DNA of 64,000 nt from Nicoletella semolina (GCF_004345745.1 NZ_SLXJ01000001.1:186001-250000); one strand, 5' to 3'. Shown: positions 9,483 to 20,184, numbered from the stretch's first letter. Notes: a model not told the origin generated them from the letters alone. Numbers and translations are program-made.

Positions 9483-12400
9483 ATGATGAAAAAAACATCT
9501 CTTGCATTATTGGTTTCCTCTGTTATTGGTATAGCTTATGCTGCTTCTGATCCTATGGTTTTTAAATACCAGACTACTCGTGATTTAGTTAAACCTGTCA
9601 GTTTTACTGAACAATTTAAGCAAGCTGACGCATTCAACGCTAACAGTGGCTCTTTTACCTTCCGAGTAAAAAATTTATCCGCAACAGGCAGAAAAGCAAA
9701 AGAATGGGGCTATAGCTCTTTGTTTGGAATTGCCAATCCTGCATTTTCAAGCAAATATGTTAATTTTTATATGGATCGTGTATTAAGTGATTCATTTGGA
9801 ATAGAGTTTCTTGATACGACCCAAAGTGCAACCCCATTAATTCCTACTCGCAATTTATCTCTTTACCTTCCCAAGAACAATCGTGATTTCCGAACCATTA
9901 CCTATGTATTTGACAAAAAAGGAAACAAAATTGAGTTGTATGCCAACGGAGAATTAAAAAAGACTCATAACAATGTAAAATTCCTTGAAGACATAGAAGG
10001 ACTAGCAAAGGCACATTTAGGCGAAAATCCTCATTATGGCAAAAACAAAATTAAATCTAGAATCACTGGCGATGTCTATTATGCCGACTTTACCAAAGAG
10101 GTTTTAACTGCCGAGCAAGTTCAGCAAAAACACCAAGAAATTGAAAATGCACACCGTGCCGATCTTGCCAAAGATAGTGCGAAGCGTGAAGCATTTGGTG
10201 CATTTATGACAGAAAAAATACCATTGTTTCAATCCGAGCAACACGGCTCTAAAAATTATCGTATTCCTGCATTGATTAAAACAAAAAATGATGTCGTTAT
10301 TGCAGCCATTGATAAGCGTAACGATCACGGTGGTGACTGGGGGAATATTGATATTGCGATTCGTCGTAGTGTTGATGGAGGTAAAACGTGGCAAGATGAT
10401 CAAGTCGTCTTAGACCTAGCTGCTCAGCCAAAAAATGACGCCTATCCGATCACAGGCGATATGCACAAGGATACTTGGGCATCTTTTCTGATTGATCCAC
10501 AAATGACCGTTGATCGCAATACAGGGCGTGTCTTTATGTTGGTGGATATGTTCCCTGAGGGTAAGGGGCTGCACAACCCAACAAGAGATATGTTAAGAAA
10601 AGGACTCAAGCCTGTTGGCGATGGCACTGGCTATAAAACTATTGATGGAAAATCTTATCGACTATTATTAGATAAAAATAAAAATCCATATACCGTGCGT
10701 GAAGGTGGTATTGTCTACGATCATTTAAATCAAGCAACCAATTACCGTGTGGTTGTAGAAGGCGATCCCAATATTGCTAGACGAGATTTAGGCGATCTTT
10801 ATCAAGGTGATAAACGTTTAGGTAATATTTTCTTACAAACTTTAGAAACAGGAAATGATACGGCTCCGCTTACCATTTATCAAACTAGCTACTTATGGCT
10901 TACCTACAGTGATGATGATGGTAAAACGTGGTCTAACCCTATTGATTTAACCCCACAAATTAAAGAAGATTGGATGCAATTCGTGGGAACAGGTCCAGGG
11001 AATGGTCTCCAATTAAAAAATGGTAATTTAGTGCTACCTATTTACTACACAAATGCCAACAGAAGACAATCCTCTGCTCTGATTATTAGCAGCGATGGGG
11101 GTAAAACGTGGACAAGAGGAGAATCTCCAAATGATAGCTATTTAGATCAACGAGGAGGTTCTCGCTTATTAACAGAAACCGATCCAGAAATTACAGAATC
11201 ACAAGTCATCGAACTGAATAATGGCGATTTAAAAATGTTTTCTCGTAACCAAGTTGGACTTGTTCGTGTTTCGACCAGTAAAGATGGCGGCTACACTTGG
11301 CAAAAAGAGGCTGATTTCCCTGAAGAGTTAGTCGATTCTTATTCACAATTGTCTATCATTAAATATTCTAAATTGATTAATAATAAAGAATATGTCGTCT
11401 TTGCAAATGCACATTCAACAAGTCGAGGGCGTGTAAACGGCAAGGTATGGCTAGGTGAAGTACAAGATAATGGCTCAATTGCTTGGAAATACACCACCAC
11501 CATCGATCCGAATTCATACTGGTACAACAGTTTGACAGAATTACCAAACGGCGATATTGGCATACTCTACGAAGAAGATGACAAGACAATGCAATATGTC
11601 TCTTTCAACCTACAAGAACTCCTCTGGAAAGATAATATAATTCATCGTGATGTTCGTTCTTCGCCAAAAGATAATCCTATCCCATTTAGTCACGAAAGTG
11701 GCCAAGCAGAAACCTATTATAAAATTGGTGACGGTGAAATGGTCAAAGTGGGAACGGGAGTTAATACCGATAAGTTAGTGATTGACGAAGGCGGTGTACT
11801 GCTTAATCAAACTACTGATACATCAGGCAAAAAACAAGCCTTTGCAGAAGTTCAAGTCAATGCAGGCGGAATAGTCCGTTTAGGTACCGCTGATCAAATC
11901 GGTTATCATCAAATTAAGCTTAACCAAGGGGCATTAGATTTAAATGGGCATTCACTCACTCTTGATGGCGATCAGAGTGAAAAATCAGGCTTATACTCAG
12001 AAACCCTTGTAGGACAAATCGTCAATGAATCAGCTACCCCTGCCACACTCACTTATACCGCAGGCGGAAAAAGAACCTTGCAAGGTAAATTGGGTAATCA
12101 TCGAGGTAAACTAGATTTTACCTACAAACCACACTCTACTGGTCATTTTACCGTGAAAGGCGACAGCCATTTAAACAAACTGAATCTTGCTGACAACGCT
12201 CTATTCACTTTAGAAGATGGTCACCACACTGCCTCTCAAACCACATTAGGCACTGGTGCAGTATTGTCTGTTAATGCAGACACTCGGTTCACCAGTATAA
12301 ATACCAACACAATTGGTCGTGGTAGTCTAACCAAAACAGGTAAACAAGCGGTCAGTTTAACAGGAAAATTTGCACATTCTGGTCATACTCACTTTAATGA

Positions 12401-13910
12401 GGGTATCACTGAATTTAATGGTGTACTTGAAAATGGCACCCTGACTGTAGCAAATGGTGCAACACTCGCAGGAAATGGTGACATTCGTACCAAAACTACT
12501 TTGGAGAGAGGAAGTTCTGTCGAACCGAGTGCCTTAGTCGGTGAAACATTTGAAGCAAACACGCTTCGCCTTAATGATGTGGATAATAAAGGGGCAACAG
12601 TACGCTTAAAAGTAGAAAATAACAGTACCGAAATGGCAAATTGGCAATACGATCAACTGCTTATTCAAGGCAAATTAGACAGCGAACAGTCGATCCCTGT
12701 TGATATTGAGTTACTCGGCACGCAAATTGGGGTATCCGACAAAAACCATAATGGGCAATACGATGCGAATGAGGGAATTTCGCTAATCCAAGTCAAACAA
12801 GGGAAAGCCAATCAGTTCCATTTACGCAATACAAAAGCGAAAGAAGCAAGCTTCATTTACCCACTCGCTCTCATTGCTGTTGAAAAAGGGCTGAGTGTAA
12901 CACCGAATAATGCTTGGGATTACCGTCTACAAAACCAAATTATTGACGTTAATGGCAAGCCAATTCCTGCGGTTGCAAACAGCAATCTCAATGTATTGAC
13001 TCGTCTCGCTGTCCAATCACGGATTCCATCATACTTAGTTGCAAATAACGCAATGTTTGCACAAGGCGATACATTACGTCATCAATTTATGGATAATATT
13101 GGGGAGGAAGACAGAAAAGGATTCTATGTAAAACAACAACATGGCAATAGCCAATACCGATCTAACCTCAGCTTCCAAGATTATGGTTACAGCTATCAAG
13201 CCAAACAAAATAGCACATTATTTGGTGGCTATTTGCCGTTTTCAGAAAGCCTAACACTACACGCAGGTATCGGATTCAGCAAGCAAAAAGTAACCCCAAA
13301 TGCAGTAGATGGCACCAGCCATGCGAACTACCACACAACTTCATTCCTAGTTGGTTTACAGCAAGATTGGGATAAACTACAGTTCACTCACCACCTTGGC
13401 TACCACTCGCATAGAGGCTCAATGAACTTGTCTGATCGAGATAACATTGCAACTGTGAGAGGCAAGCAGTTGCACCTATCAGGTCAGCTAGGCTATCGCA
13501 CCACGATGGATAAAGTAACCATCACACCAACATTCGGTTTAAGTTACGATCGCCTTAACACCAAAGCCATCGATCATTTAAGCCAATGGCAAGTGGCAGT
13601 TGAACCAAAAACGGTATTCAGCCAATACATTGGCTCACAGCTCAGCGTTAAACTAGACAAGATTCGCCTAAAGACAGGTGTATTCTATGAAAATCGTTTA
13701 GAACGAGAAGGCAAGGTGGCAATTACGGCTCAACAAAGCGGGGACTTCCGCACAGGCAAATTGGGTAACGCATTGCTGGTAAATACCGTAGTAGATTTTT
13801 CCCTTACATCGCGCTTTAGCCTTGGACTACAAGCTAGCTACAGACACGCATTGGGGCAAGCAAAATTGCAACAAACCCAAATTAGTGGCAAATTGGAGTA
13901 TCGCTTCTAA
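9483..13910 (+). CDS. Autotransported sialidase (NanB-like) with N-terminal lectin-like domain
   Basis: Predicted surface or secreted exo-sialidase that removes sialic acid from host glycans. Order: signal peptide 1-20 (ends AYA); concanavalin-like sialidase N-terminal (CBM40-like) domain about 25-225; six-bladed sialidase catalytic domain about 245-720; beta-helical passenger stem about 740-1130; translocator barrel about 1200-1475 ending in Phe. Catalytic evidence: YRIP at 259-262 (Arg 260 of the Arg triad) and four Asp boxes, SVDGGKTW (296-303), SDDDGKTW (476-483), SSDGGKTW (536-543) and SKDGGYTW (599-606). Two adjacent ATGs exist; the second (9486) is better spaced from AAGGAG. Related to Pasteurella multocida NanB but longer. 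The stem segment after residue 757 resembles that of the S6 protease at 54 kb. A USS lies in the gene at 12343. Confidence 0.93.
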   Translation: MMKKTSLALLVSSVIGIAYAASDPMVFKYQTTRDLVKPVSFTEQFKQADAFNANSGSFTFRVKNLSATGRKAKEWGYSSLFGIANPAFSSKYVNFYMDRVLSDSFGIEFLDTTQSATPLIPTRNLSLYLPKNNRDFRTITYVFDKKGNKIELYANGELKKTHNNVKFLEDIEGLAKAHLGENPHYGKNKIKSRITGDVYYADFTKEVLTAEQVQQKHQEIENAHRADLAKDSAKREAFGAFMTEKIPLFQSEQHGSKNYRIPALIKTKNDVVIAAIDKRNDHGGDWGNIDIAIRRSVDGGKTWQDDQVVLDLAAQPKNDAYPITGDMHKDTWASFLIDPQMTVDRNTGRVFMLVDMFPEGKGLHNPTRDMLRKGLKPVGDGTGYKTIDGKSYRLLLDKNKNPYTVREGGIVYDHLNQATNYRVVVEGDPNIARRDLGDLYQGDKRLGNIFLQTLETGNDTAPLTIYQTSYLWLTYSDDDGKTWSNPIDLTPQIKEDWMQFVGTGPGNGLQLKNGNLVLPIYYTNANRRQSSALIISSDGGKTWTRGESPNDSYLDQRGGSRLLTETDPEITESQVIELNNGDLKMFSRNQVGLVRVSTSKDGGYTWQKEADFPEELVDSYSQLSIIKYSKLINNKEYVVFANAHSTSRGRVNGKVWLGEVQDNGSIAWKYTTTIDPNSYWYNSLTELPNGDIGILYEEDDKTMQYVSFNLQELLWKDNIIHRDVRSSPKDNPIPFSHESGQAETYYKIGDGEMVKVGTGVNTDKLVIDEGGVLLNQTTDTSGKKQAFAEVQVNAGGIVRLGTADQIGYHQIKLNQGALDLNGHSLTLDGDQSEKSGLYSETLVGQIVNESATPATLTYTAGGKRTLQGKLGNHRGKLDFTYKPHSTGHFTVKGDSHLNKLNLADNALFTLEDGHHTASQTTLGTGAVLSVNADTRFTSINTNTIGRGSLTKTGKQAVSLTGKFAHSGHTHFNEGITEFNGVLENGTLTVANGATLAGNGDIRTKTTLERGSSVEPSALVGETFEANTLRLNDVDNKGATVRLKVENNSTEMANWQYDQLLIQGKLDSEQSIPVDIELLGTQIGVSDKNHNGQYDANEGISLIQVKQGKANQFHLRNTKAKEASFIYPLALIAVEKGLSVTPNNAWDYRLQNQIIDVNGKPIPAVANSNLNVLTRLAVQSRIPSYLVANNAMFAQGDTLRHQFMDNIGEEDRKGFYVKQQHGNSQYRSNLSFQDYGYSYQAKQNSTLFGGYLPFSESLTLHAGIGFSKQKVTPNAVDGTSHANYHTTSFLVGLQQDWDKLQFTHHLGYHSHRGSMNLSDRDNIATVRGKQLHLSGQLGYRTTMDKVTITPTFGLSYDRLNTKAIDHLSQWQVAVEPKTVFSQYIGSQLSVKLDKIRLKTGVFYENRLEREGKVAITAQQSGDFRTGKLGNALLVNTVVDFSLTSRFSLGLQASYRHALGQAKLQQTQISGKLEYRF
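12343..12374 (+). repeat. USS (Apl-type) inside the sialidase gene
   Basis: ACAAGCGGTC core followed by an A/T block with AAAATTTGCA. It is in frame and encodes part of the beta-helical stem. Confidence 0.8.
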
Positions 13911-13940
13911 CGCCTAAATTGCAAAAAAATATCAATAATT

Positions 13941-13972
13941 AACCGCTTATTCCCTAAAGAATAAGCGGTTTA
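13941..13972. terminator. Bidirectional terminator built from two inverted USS cores
   Basis: Perfect 12-bp inverted repeat AACCGCTTATTC / GAATAAGCGGTT with a 6-nt loop CCTAAA, between the convergent sialidase and murA genes. Each arm contains the USS core (AAGCGGTT). T-rich stretches follow in both directions, with the longer T run on the murA side. Confidence 0.75.
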
Positions 13973-14001
13973 TCTATACATTATCAGCTAGACACGAAAA
14001 A

Positions 14002-15331
<1,330 letters not shown>

Positions 15332-15338
15332 AATTTAA

Positions 15339-15599
15339 TTAACCTACGATATTCAGTAAACGTTCTCTCTTCCACTGCTCAGTCGTAAATGTTTTAATCG
15401 TCAGTGCGTGGATTGCATTCGTTGCAAATAAATCGGCAAGTGGGGCATAAACCATCTGCTGCTGTTTCACTTTCGATAAAGAAGCAAAAGCATCGCTCAC
15501 CGCAATAACACCATAATGCGAATTTTCACCTTGCACATAAACCTCATCAAGGTCCAAACTATTTCTTAATATGTCTTCAATTGTTTTCAATTCCATCAT
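15339..15599 (-). CDS. ibaG: BolA-family protein IbaG (YrbA)
   Basis: Small BolA-like protein linked to iron-sulfur cluster handling with monothiol glutaredoxins and, in E. coli, to acid stress. The BolA core is visible: YGVIAVSDAFASLSKVKQQQ, then VYAPLADLFATNAIHALTIK, a short helix-turn-strand fold that includes the conserved IHAL stretch. The frame is open further upstream, but ATG at 15599 (or the adjacent ATG at 15596) is chosen because it gives the usual length of about 86 aa. The start overlaps the end of mlaB by about 20 bp, so the two are translationally linked. Confidence 0.9.
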   Translation of the reverse strand: MMELKTIEDILRNSLDLDEVYVQGENSHYGVIAVSDAFASLSKVKQQQMVYAPLADLFATNAIHALTIKTFTTEQWKRERLLNIVG

Positions 15600-15933
15600 T
15601 TTTTTTACGCTCACAGTAGATAAATTGACTAAACCAATCCGACAGATCAAACAGATCTGCCAGTGCTTTTAATTTTTCTGGGGCATTAATTACGCAATTT
15701 GAATGTCTTTTTTGGTAATGATGTAACAATTCAGTCAACAGAGTAAACCCTGCCGAATCGATTTTGACTAAATGTTTCAAATCCCAATAAATATGTTGAT
15801 TTGCTTCTGGGTGCAAAAAAGAATCACGTTGATTCCATAATGGAAGCAACGTGTCTCGTGTAAATTCACCCATCAATTCAACAATCAGACTTTCATTATT
15901 TTGCTGAGTACGCCATTGTAATTGATTTTTCAT
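15577..15933 (-). CDS. mlaB: Phospholipid transport protein MlaB (STAS domain)
   Basis: Cytoplasmic STAS-domain subunit that binds the MlaF ATPase and stabilises the MlaFEDB complex. The 118-aa protein is a single STAS domain. The conserved loop before the second helix reads VKIDSAGFTLLTEL (about residues 57-70). It lies 6 bp downstream of mlaC and overlaps ibaG, in the conserved mlaFEDCB order. Confidence 0.92.
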   Translation of the reverse strand: MKNQLQWRTQQNNESLIVELMGEFTRDTLLPLWNQRDSFLHPEANQHIYWDLKHLVKIDSAGFTLLTELLHHYQKRHSNCVINAPEKLKALADLFDLSDWFSQFIYCERKKNDGIENN

Positions 15934-15939
15934 AAATAA

Positions 15940-16578
15940 TCATTTATTTAAAGTGATTGCTTGTCTTGCTGATTTTTCAACTTGTTGAGTAAGAACATCA
16001 ATGCCTTGCTGACGTAAGATACCGCTCCACTCATTTTGCTTAGTAGCAACCATACTAATTCCTTCAGCTGCCATATCATAAGCTTGCCATTCACCAGTAC
16101 GGGTATTTTTACGCCATTTAAAATCAAGTTTGATCGGCTGAGCATGACCAGATTGTAAAATATTTACACGAATACTCACGATTGACTTACCATCAAGTGG
16201 TTTTTCACTTTCGATTTGTACCTGCTGATCCGTGTATTGTGTTAAAATTTGAGCATAAGATTGTTCAATAAATTTATCGAATGCACTGAAAAATGCGTCT
16301 CTTTGTGCATTTGTTGCTGAAGATAAATTCTGACCCAATACAAGCTGACCTGCATACTTAACGTGAATATGTGGCATTAAATCATTACGTACGATAGTAC
16401 GCAAATAATTCGGATCACGTTTAATTTTGGCTTGGTTAGTTTTAATATCGCTAAATAATTTATCTGCAGTTTGCTGCATCAAAGTATAAGGACTTGTATT
16501 AGCTAACGCTGTTCCAGAAATAAATAAAGTACAACTTAAGAAGGCATTCACAAACCATTTTTGAACACGTTTAATCAT
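15940..16578 (-). CDS. mlaC: Periplasmic phospholipid-binding protein MlaC
   Basis: Soluble periplasmic shuttle carrying phospholipid between the outer-membrane MlaA complex and inner-membrane MlaFEDB. A signal peptide (about residues 1-26, ending ALA) precedes the MlaC/Ttg2D fold, with SPYTLMQQTADKLFSDI at its start and FKWRKNTRTGEWQAYDMA near residue 165. A GTG lies in frame at 16590, but ATG at 16578 is chosen: TGGAG sits 6-10 bp upstream and the signal peptide then starts MIKR. Length is 212 aa. The gap to mlaD is 27 bp. Confidence 0.94.
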   Translation of the reverse strand: MIKRVQKWFVNAFLSCTLFISGTALANTSPYTLMQQTADKLFSDIKTNQAKIKRDPNYLRTIVRNDLMPHIHVKYAGQLVLGQNLSSATNAQRDAFFSAFDKFIEQSYAQILTQYTDQQVQIESEKPLDGKSIVSIRVNILQSGHAQPIKLDFKWRKNTRTGEWQAYDMAAEGISMVATKQNEWSGILRQQGIDVLTQQVEKSARQAITLNK

Positions 16579-16605
16579 AAAAAACTCCACGTTATTAATA
16601 AAAAA

Positions 16606-17115
16606 TTACTCTGTACTTGGTGCATTCTCACTCATTTGAGCTTCTTTCGTTTGTTGATTTCCATAGAGAAATTGTCCAATTAAATCCTCCAATACCAATG
16701 CAGAATTGGTATCAACTATACTGTCGCCTTCTTTTAGGTATTGCGTTTCACCCTCAATCATAAATCCGATATTCACTGCAATATATTGCTCCCCCAACAA
16801 GCCAGCTGTTTTAATCGAAAGTGAACTTGTTTCGGGTAATTGACTAAATTCCTCATTGATTGCTAGCGTTACCCTAGGACTATAGCCTGCATCTAACTTG
16901 ATTTCGTCAACACGACCAATTACCACGCCGCCAACTTTAACTGGCGAACGGACCTTTAGTCCGCCAATATTGTCAAAAGTTGCATAAATATTATAGGTTT
17001 TTTCCGAAACAAAACCTTGCACATTTGCTACACGCAACCCCAAAAATATTAACGCACCAAGCCCCAATAAGATAAAAAAACCTACCCAAAATTCATATTT
17101 AATTAACTGACGCAT
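16606..17115 (-). CDS. mlaD: Phospholipid ABC transporter MCE-domain protein MlaD
   Basis: Membrane-anchored MCE subunit that forms the hexameric lipid channel of MlaFEDB. A single N-terminal helix (about residues 8-29, FWVGFFILLGLGALIFLG) precedes one MCE domain (about 38-120) with the expected GGLKVRSPVKVGGVVIGRV. The C-terminus is short and acidic. Length 169 aa is normal. It is separated from mlaE by an unusual 128-bp gap holding a USS inverted pair. Confidence 0.95.
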   Translation of the reverse strand: MRQLIKYEFWVGFFILLGLGALIFLGLRVANVQGFVSEKTYNIYATFDNIGGLKVRSPVKVGGVVIGRVDEIKLDAGYSPRVTLAINEEFSQLPETSSLSIKTAGLLGEQYIAVNIGFMIEGETQYLKEGDSIVDTNSALVLEDLIGQFLYGNQQTKEAQMSENAPSTE

Positions 17116-17167
17116 ACCATTTCCTTTACTTCTTAAAAATCACTTTGCTTTTCTTATCATTTACATT

Positions 17168-17225
17168 ATAAGCGGTCAAATATTGTCTATTTTTTACAAA
17201 ATTTTCACGCCTATTGACCGCTTAT
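17168..17225. repeat. Inverted USS pair in the mlaE-mlaD gap
   Basis: Perfect 12-bp arms ATAAGCGGTCAA (17168-17179) and TTGACCGCTTAT (17214-17225) around a 34-nt AT-rich loop that includes the USS tail ACAAAATTTTC. It lies inside the otherwise tightly packed mlaFEDCB operon. RNA from this region could fold into a long-loop hairpin. There is no T run directly after it on the minus strand, so termination is uncertain. Confidence 0.75.
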
Positions 17226-17243
17226 CTGCATAAATCAACGCAA

Positions 17244-18020
17244 TCAACCGCCAAACATCATTGCAGTTAAAATAAAATCTAACCCCAATACTGCTAATGA
17301 GCTATGTACCACAGTGCGAGTTGTTGCTTGGCTTATGCCCTCCGAAGTTGGCATTGCATCATATCCATTAAACAACGCAATCCATACCACGGCAAACGCA
17401 AATACCGTACTTTTAATGAAGCCATTTAGCAAATCACTTATTCCGACAGAATTTTGCATTACCGACCAAAAACTGCCCCAATCAACGCCTTTCCAATCAA
17501 CCCCCACTAGAGAGCCTCCCCAAATACCAATTGCTGTAAAAATAACGGCTAATATTGGCATTGCGATAACTCCAGCCCAAAAACGTGGAGCAATTACTCG
17601 GCGTAGTGGATCAATTGCCATCATTTCAAGGCTTGAAAGCTGTTCAGTAGCTTTCATTAAGCCAATTTCAGCAGTTAAAGCTGACCCTGCTCGTCCAGCA
17701 AAAAGTAACGCAGTAACGACAGGACCTAATTCACGTAATAATGAAAGTGAAACTAATTGCCCTAAACTGGTTTCTGCTGAAAACTCAACCAATACCACAT
17801 AGCCTTGTAAGCCCAGCACCATACCAATGAACAATCCAGACAAGGTAATAATCAGCAGCGATTGAACGCCCAACACATAAAGCTGCTTTAACAATAGTGG
17901 GCTGTGTTTACGAAATTGAGGTTTACCCACTAAAGCTCCCCATAACATAAAACTAGCCCGACCAAAGGCTCGAATGAAATGAATAAGCGATCGTCCAAGG
18001 GAAGAAATGAAATCAGTCAT
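17244..18020 (-). CDS. mlaE: Phospholipid ABC transporter permease MlaE
   Basis: Integral membrane permease of the Mla retrograde phospholipid system. About five to six hydrophobic segments are visible. The family-defining loop [24 protein letters not shown] is present at about residues 95-118 (first half [14 protein letters not shown], second half [10 protein letters not shown]), as is the [13 protein letters not shown] coupling region. Length 258 aa is normal. The start overlaps the mlaF stop by 4 bp (ATGA), indicating translational coupling. Confidence 0.95.
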   Translation of the reverse strand: MTDFISSLGRSLIHFIRAFGRASFMLWGALVGKPQFRKHSPLLLKQLYVLGVQSLLIITLSGLFIGMVLGLQGYVVLVEFSAETSLGQLVSLSLLRELGPVVTALLFAGRAGSALTAEIGLMKATEQLSSLEMMAIDPLRRVIAPRFWAGVIAMPILAVIFTAIGIWGGSLVGVDWKGVDWGSFWSVMQNSVGISDLLNGFIKSTVFAFAVVWIALFNGYDAMPTSEGISQATTRTVVHSSLAVLGLDFILTAMMFGG

Positions 18021-18829
18021 TGAAACAGTTCCTCCGTATAATTTTGAGCTGGATAATGAAAATGTACAGGACCATCGGCCTTACCTGAGAGGAATTGCAA
18101 GACTTGCGGATCTTGACTAGAAATAAGAGATTCTGGGCTACCTTCAGCAATAATACGTTTGTTCGCCACAATATAAGCATAATCGGCAATACTAAGTACC
18201 TCTGTTACATCGTGTGAAACCACAATTGAGGTTAAATTCAGCACTTGATTTAACTTTTTGATCAATTCAACGATCACCCCCATACTGATTGGATCTTGTC
18301 CTGCAAACGGTTCATCATACATAATGAGATCAGGATCAAGTGCAATCGCTCTTGCTAATGCTGCTCGGCGAGCCATTCCACCAGATAATTCCGATGGCAT
18401 TAACTCAGACGCACCACGCAAACCCACGGCTTCAAGTTTCATTAATACTAGCTTACGGATAAGTGCTTCAGGTAACCTCGTATGTTCACGCAGAGGAAAA
18501 GCTACATTATCAAAGGTAGATAAATCAGTAAAAAGTGCCCCTGACTGAAATAACATTCCCATACGCTTACGCAGTTGGTAAAGTGTGCTATTCGAAGCTT
18601 GGCAAACATCTTGACCATTAAATAAAATCTGACCTGAATCGGGGATAATTTGCCCACCAATTAAACGTAGCAATGTTGTCTTACCGATACCAGAAGGCCC
18701 CATAATCGCTGTGATTTTTCCTTTTTGAACTCTTAAATTTAAGTTATCGTAAATCACCCTTTCTCCTCTTTTGAAGGTGAGTGATTTCACTTCAACTAAA
18801 TTCTCCGCTTCAGACTTCATCTTATGCAT
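18017..18829 (-). CDS. mlaF: Phospholipid ABC transporter ATPase MlaF
   Basis: ATPase of the Mla complex. Walker A is GPSGIGKTT, the signature is [14 protein letters not shown], and Walker B is [14 protein letters not shown] followed by the switch His in VSHDV. The SGGMARR variant is typical of MlaF. The frame is open from GTG at 18847; ATG at 18829 is preferred because AAGAGA lies about 10 bp upstream, but GTG 18847 or ATG 18820 cannot be excluded. First gene of the mlaFEDCB-ibaG operon, separated from dolP by a terminator-like hairpin. Confidence 0.94.
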   Translation of the reverse strand: MHKMKSEAENLVEVKSLTFKRGERVIYDNLNLRVQKGKITAIMGPSGIGKTTLLRLIGGQIIPDSGQILFNGQDVCQASNSTLYQLRKRMGMLFQSGALFTDLSTFDNVAFPLREHTRLPEALIRKLVLMKLEAVGLRGASELMPSELSGGMARRAALARAIALDPDLIMYDEPFAGQDPISMGVIVELIKKLNQVLNLTSIVVSHDVTEVLSIADYAYIVANKRIIAEGSPESLISSQDPQVLQFLSGKADGPVHFHYPAQNYTEELFQ

Positions 18830-18931
18830 TAATGTCGTTCTCTTCACAAAAATTGTTTGGGATCATCTATGAACACCATTTTAAAGTCAATCAACTTTAC
18901 TCACTTTGACAAACGAGCCAAAAAATAAGAC

Positions 18932-18954
18932 AAAGCAGAAACACTCTGCCCTTT
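18932..18954 (-). terminator. Probable terminator after dolP
   Basis: On the minus strand, AAAGGGCAGA / TCTGCTTT form an imperfect stem with a 5-nt loop, followed by TTTGTCTTATTTTTT. It lies 19 bp after the dolP stop and separates the lpoA-yraN-diaA-dolP transcript from mlaF. Confidence 0.5.
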
Positions 18955-18972
18955 AAGGACTATGACAGATGA

Positions 18973-19563
18973 TTAATTGACATAGCTAAATACCTTAATC
19001 ACTTTATTCACGCCACGCACATTACGAGCTACATCACTAGCTGCATTCGCTTGTGCTAGAGAAAGTTTCCCCATCAAAAATGCTTCGCCATTTTCTGTAA
19101 TGACCTTAACATCAGTTACTTTTACTTCCGAATTCACTAGTAGTTTAGATTTGATTTGAGTCGTAATCCAGCTATCTTGAGTGATTTGTGTAATACCAAT
19201 TTTTCCACCCACTCGAATTTCGTTATATACTTCTTCAACTCCCTCTATCCCCATTGCCACATTTTTTGCAGTGTCAATAGCAACTTGGCTCGGTGCTTGA
19301 CCAATTAATAGCACTTTACCATTGTAGGCAACCACATTAATACGTGCCTCTTGTTGTAGCTGTGCATCTTTGTTGAGGTTATAGGCTATTTTCTCTTCTA
19401 ATGTTTCATCATCAATTTGACGACCAGTAGTGCGAGGGTCAGTTGCTACTTTTGTTACAACAGCCGTTGTCCCTACAACTGCTGCAGTAACGCAGCCTTG
19501 TAAAGCAACAAAACTCGCAGAGATAAAAAACAATACCGCAATACGTTTATAGAGGTTTAACAT
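18973..19563 (-). CDS. dolP: BON-domain outer-membrane lipoprotein DolP (YraP)
   Basis: Division- and outer-membrane-integrity lipoprotein. A lipoprotein signal ends in LQGC with the acylated Cys at residue 24. Two BON domains follow: about 45-115 (ARINVVAYNGKVLLIGQA) and about 123-193 (KVTDVKVITENGEAFLMG). Length 196 aa is normal. It follows diaA by 17 bp, matching the E. coli lpoA-yraN-diaA-dolP order. Confidence 0.93.
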   Translation of the reverse strand: MLNLYKRIAVLFFISASFVALQGCVTAAVVGTTAVVTKVATDPRTTGRQIDDETLEEKIAYNLNKDAQLQQEARINVVAYNGKVLLIGQAPSQVAIDTAKNVAMGIEGVEEVYNEIRVGGKIGITQITQDSWITTQIKSKLLVNSEVKVTDVKVITENGEAFLMGKLSLAQANAASDVARNVRGVNKVIKVFSYVN

Positions 19564-19580
19564 AAAAACTCCTAATTCGT

Positions 19581-20165
19581 TTAATTTGAATAAAAAAGTA
19601 AGTGATCAACCAGTTCACATAGCAAATTGATACAAAAATGATGTCCCTCAATAATTCTAGATTCATTGATAGAAGGCATTGAAATTTCTAAATCTTGCTC
19701 GCTCAGCAATCCTTGAGTATGGTCATTGCGGCTACTCGTGAACGCACAAATATCTAAGTTCCGATCTTTTGCAGAATTAATCACATTTAAGACCGCTTGT
19801 TCATTGCCAAATGGCGAAAAAACAATGAATAAATCGCCTTCTTTCGCCACTGCATTCAACTGCTTACAATAACGCCGTGCAGTTTGTTCATCTTGTGCTA
19901 GATAACTTGAAAACAGCCCATCAAAATGAAGTAGGCAAGCTGCAAGGCTTGGGCGTTCAAAATCATATCGATGTAATAAATTCCCCACCAATAGCTGTGC
20001 ATTCGCATAAGATCGCCCATCACCGCAAACAATAACCTTATTTCCACCTAACAAGCAAGTCACAATACGATTAGCCACTTTTTCTAATCCATTGGGTAAC
20101 ATTTCGGCAGCCGCAATTTGGGTTTGAATGCTTTGTGAAAAAATATCTTGGATTTTACCTAACAT
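19581..20165 (-). CDS. diaA: DnaA initiator-associating protein DiaA (SIS domain)
   Basis: SIS-fold protein that binds DnaA and promotes timely replication initiation in E. coli. One SIS domain with the phosphosugar-binding-like stretch KVIVCGDGRSYANAQLLVGN (about residues 42-61) and VFSPFGNEQAVLNVI. Length 194 aa matches DiaA, and the neighbours yraN and dolP favour DiaA over the paralogous GmhA. It is 19 bp downstream of yraN. Confidence 0.92.
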   Translation of the reverse strand: MLGKIQDIFSQSIQTQIAAAEMLPNGLEKVANRIVTCLLGGNKVIVCGDGRSYANAQLLVGNLLHRYDFERPSLAACLLHFDGLFSSYLAQDEQTARRYCKQLNAVAKEGDLFIVFSPFGNEQAVLNVINSAKDRNLDICAFTSSRNDHTQGLLSEQDLEISMPSINESRIIEGHHFCINLLCELVDHLLFYSN

Positions 20166-20184
20166 TGTCTAACCTAAAACACAC

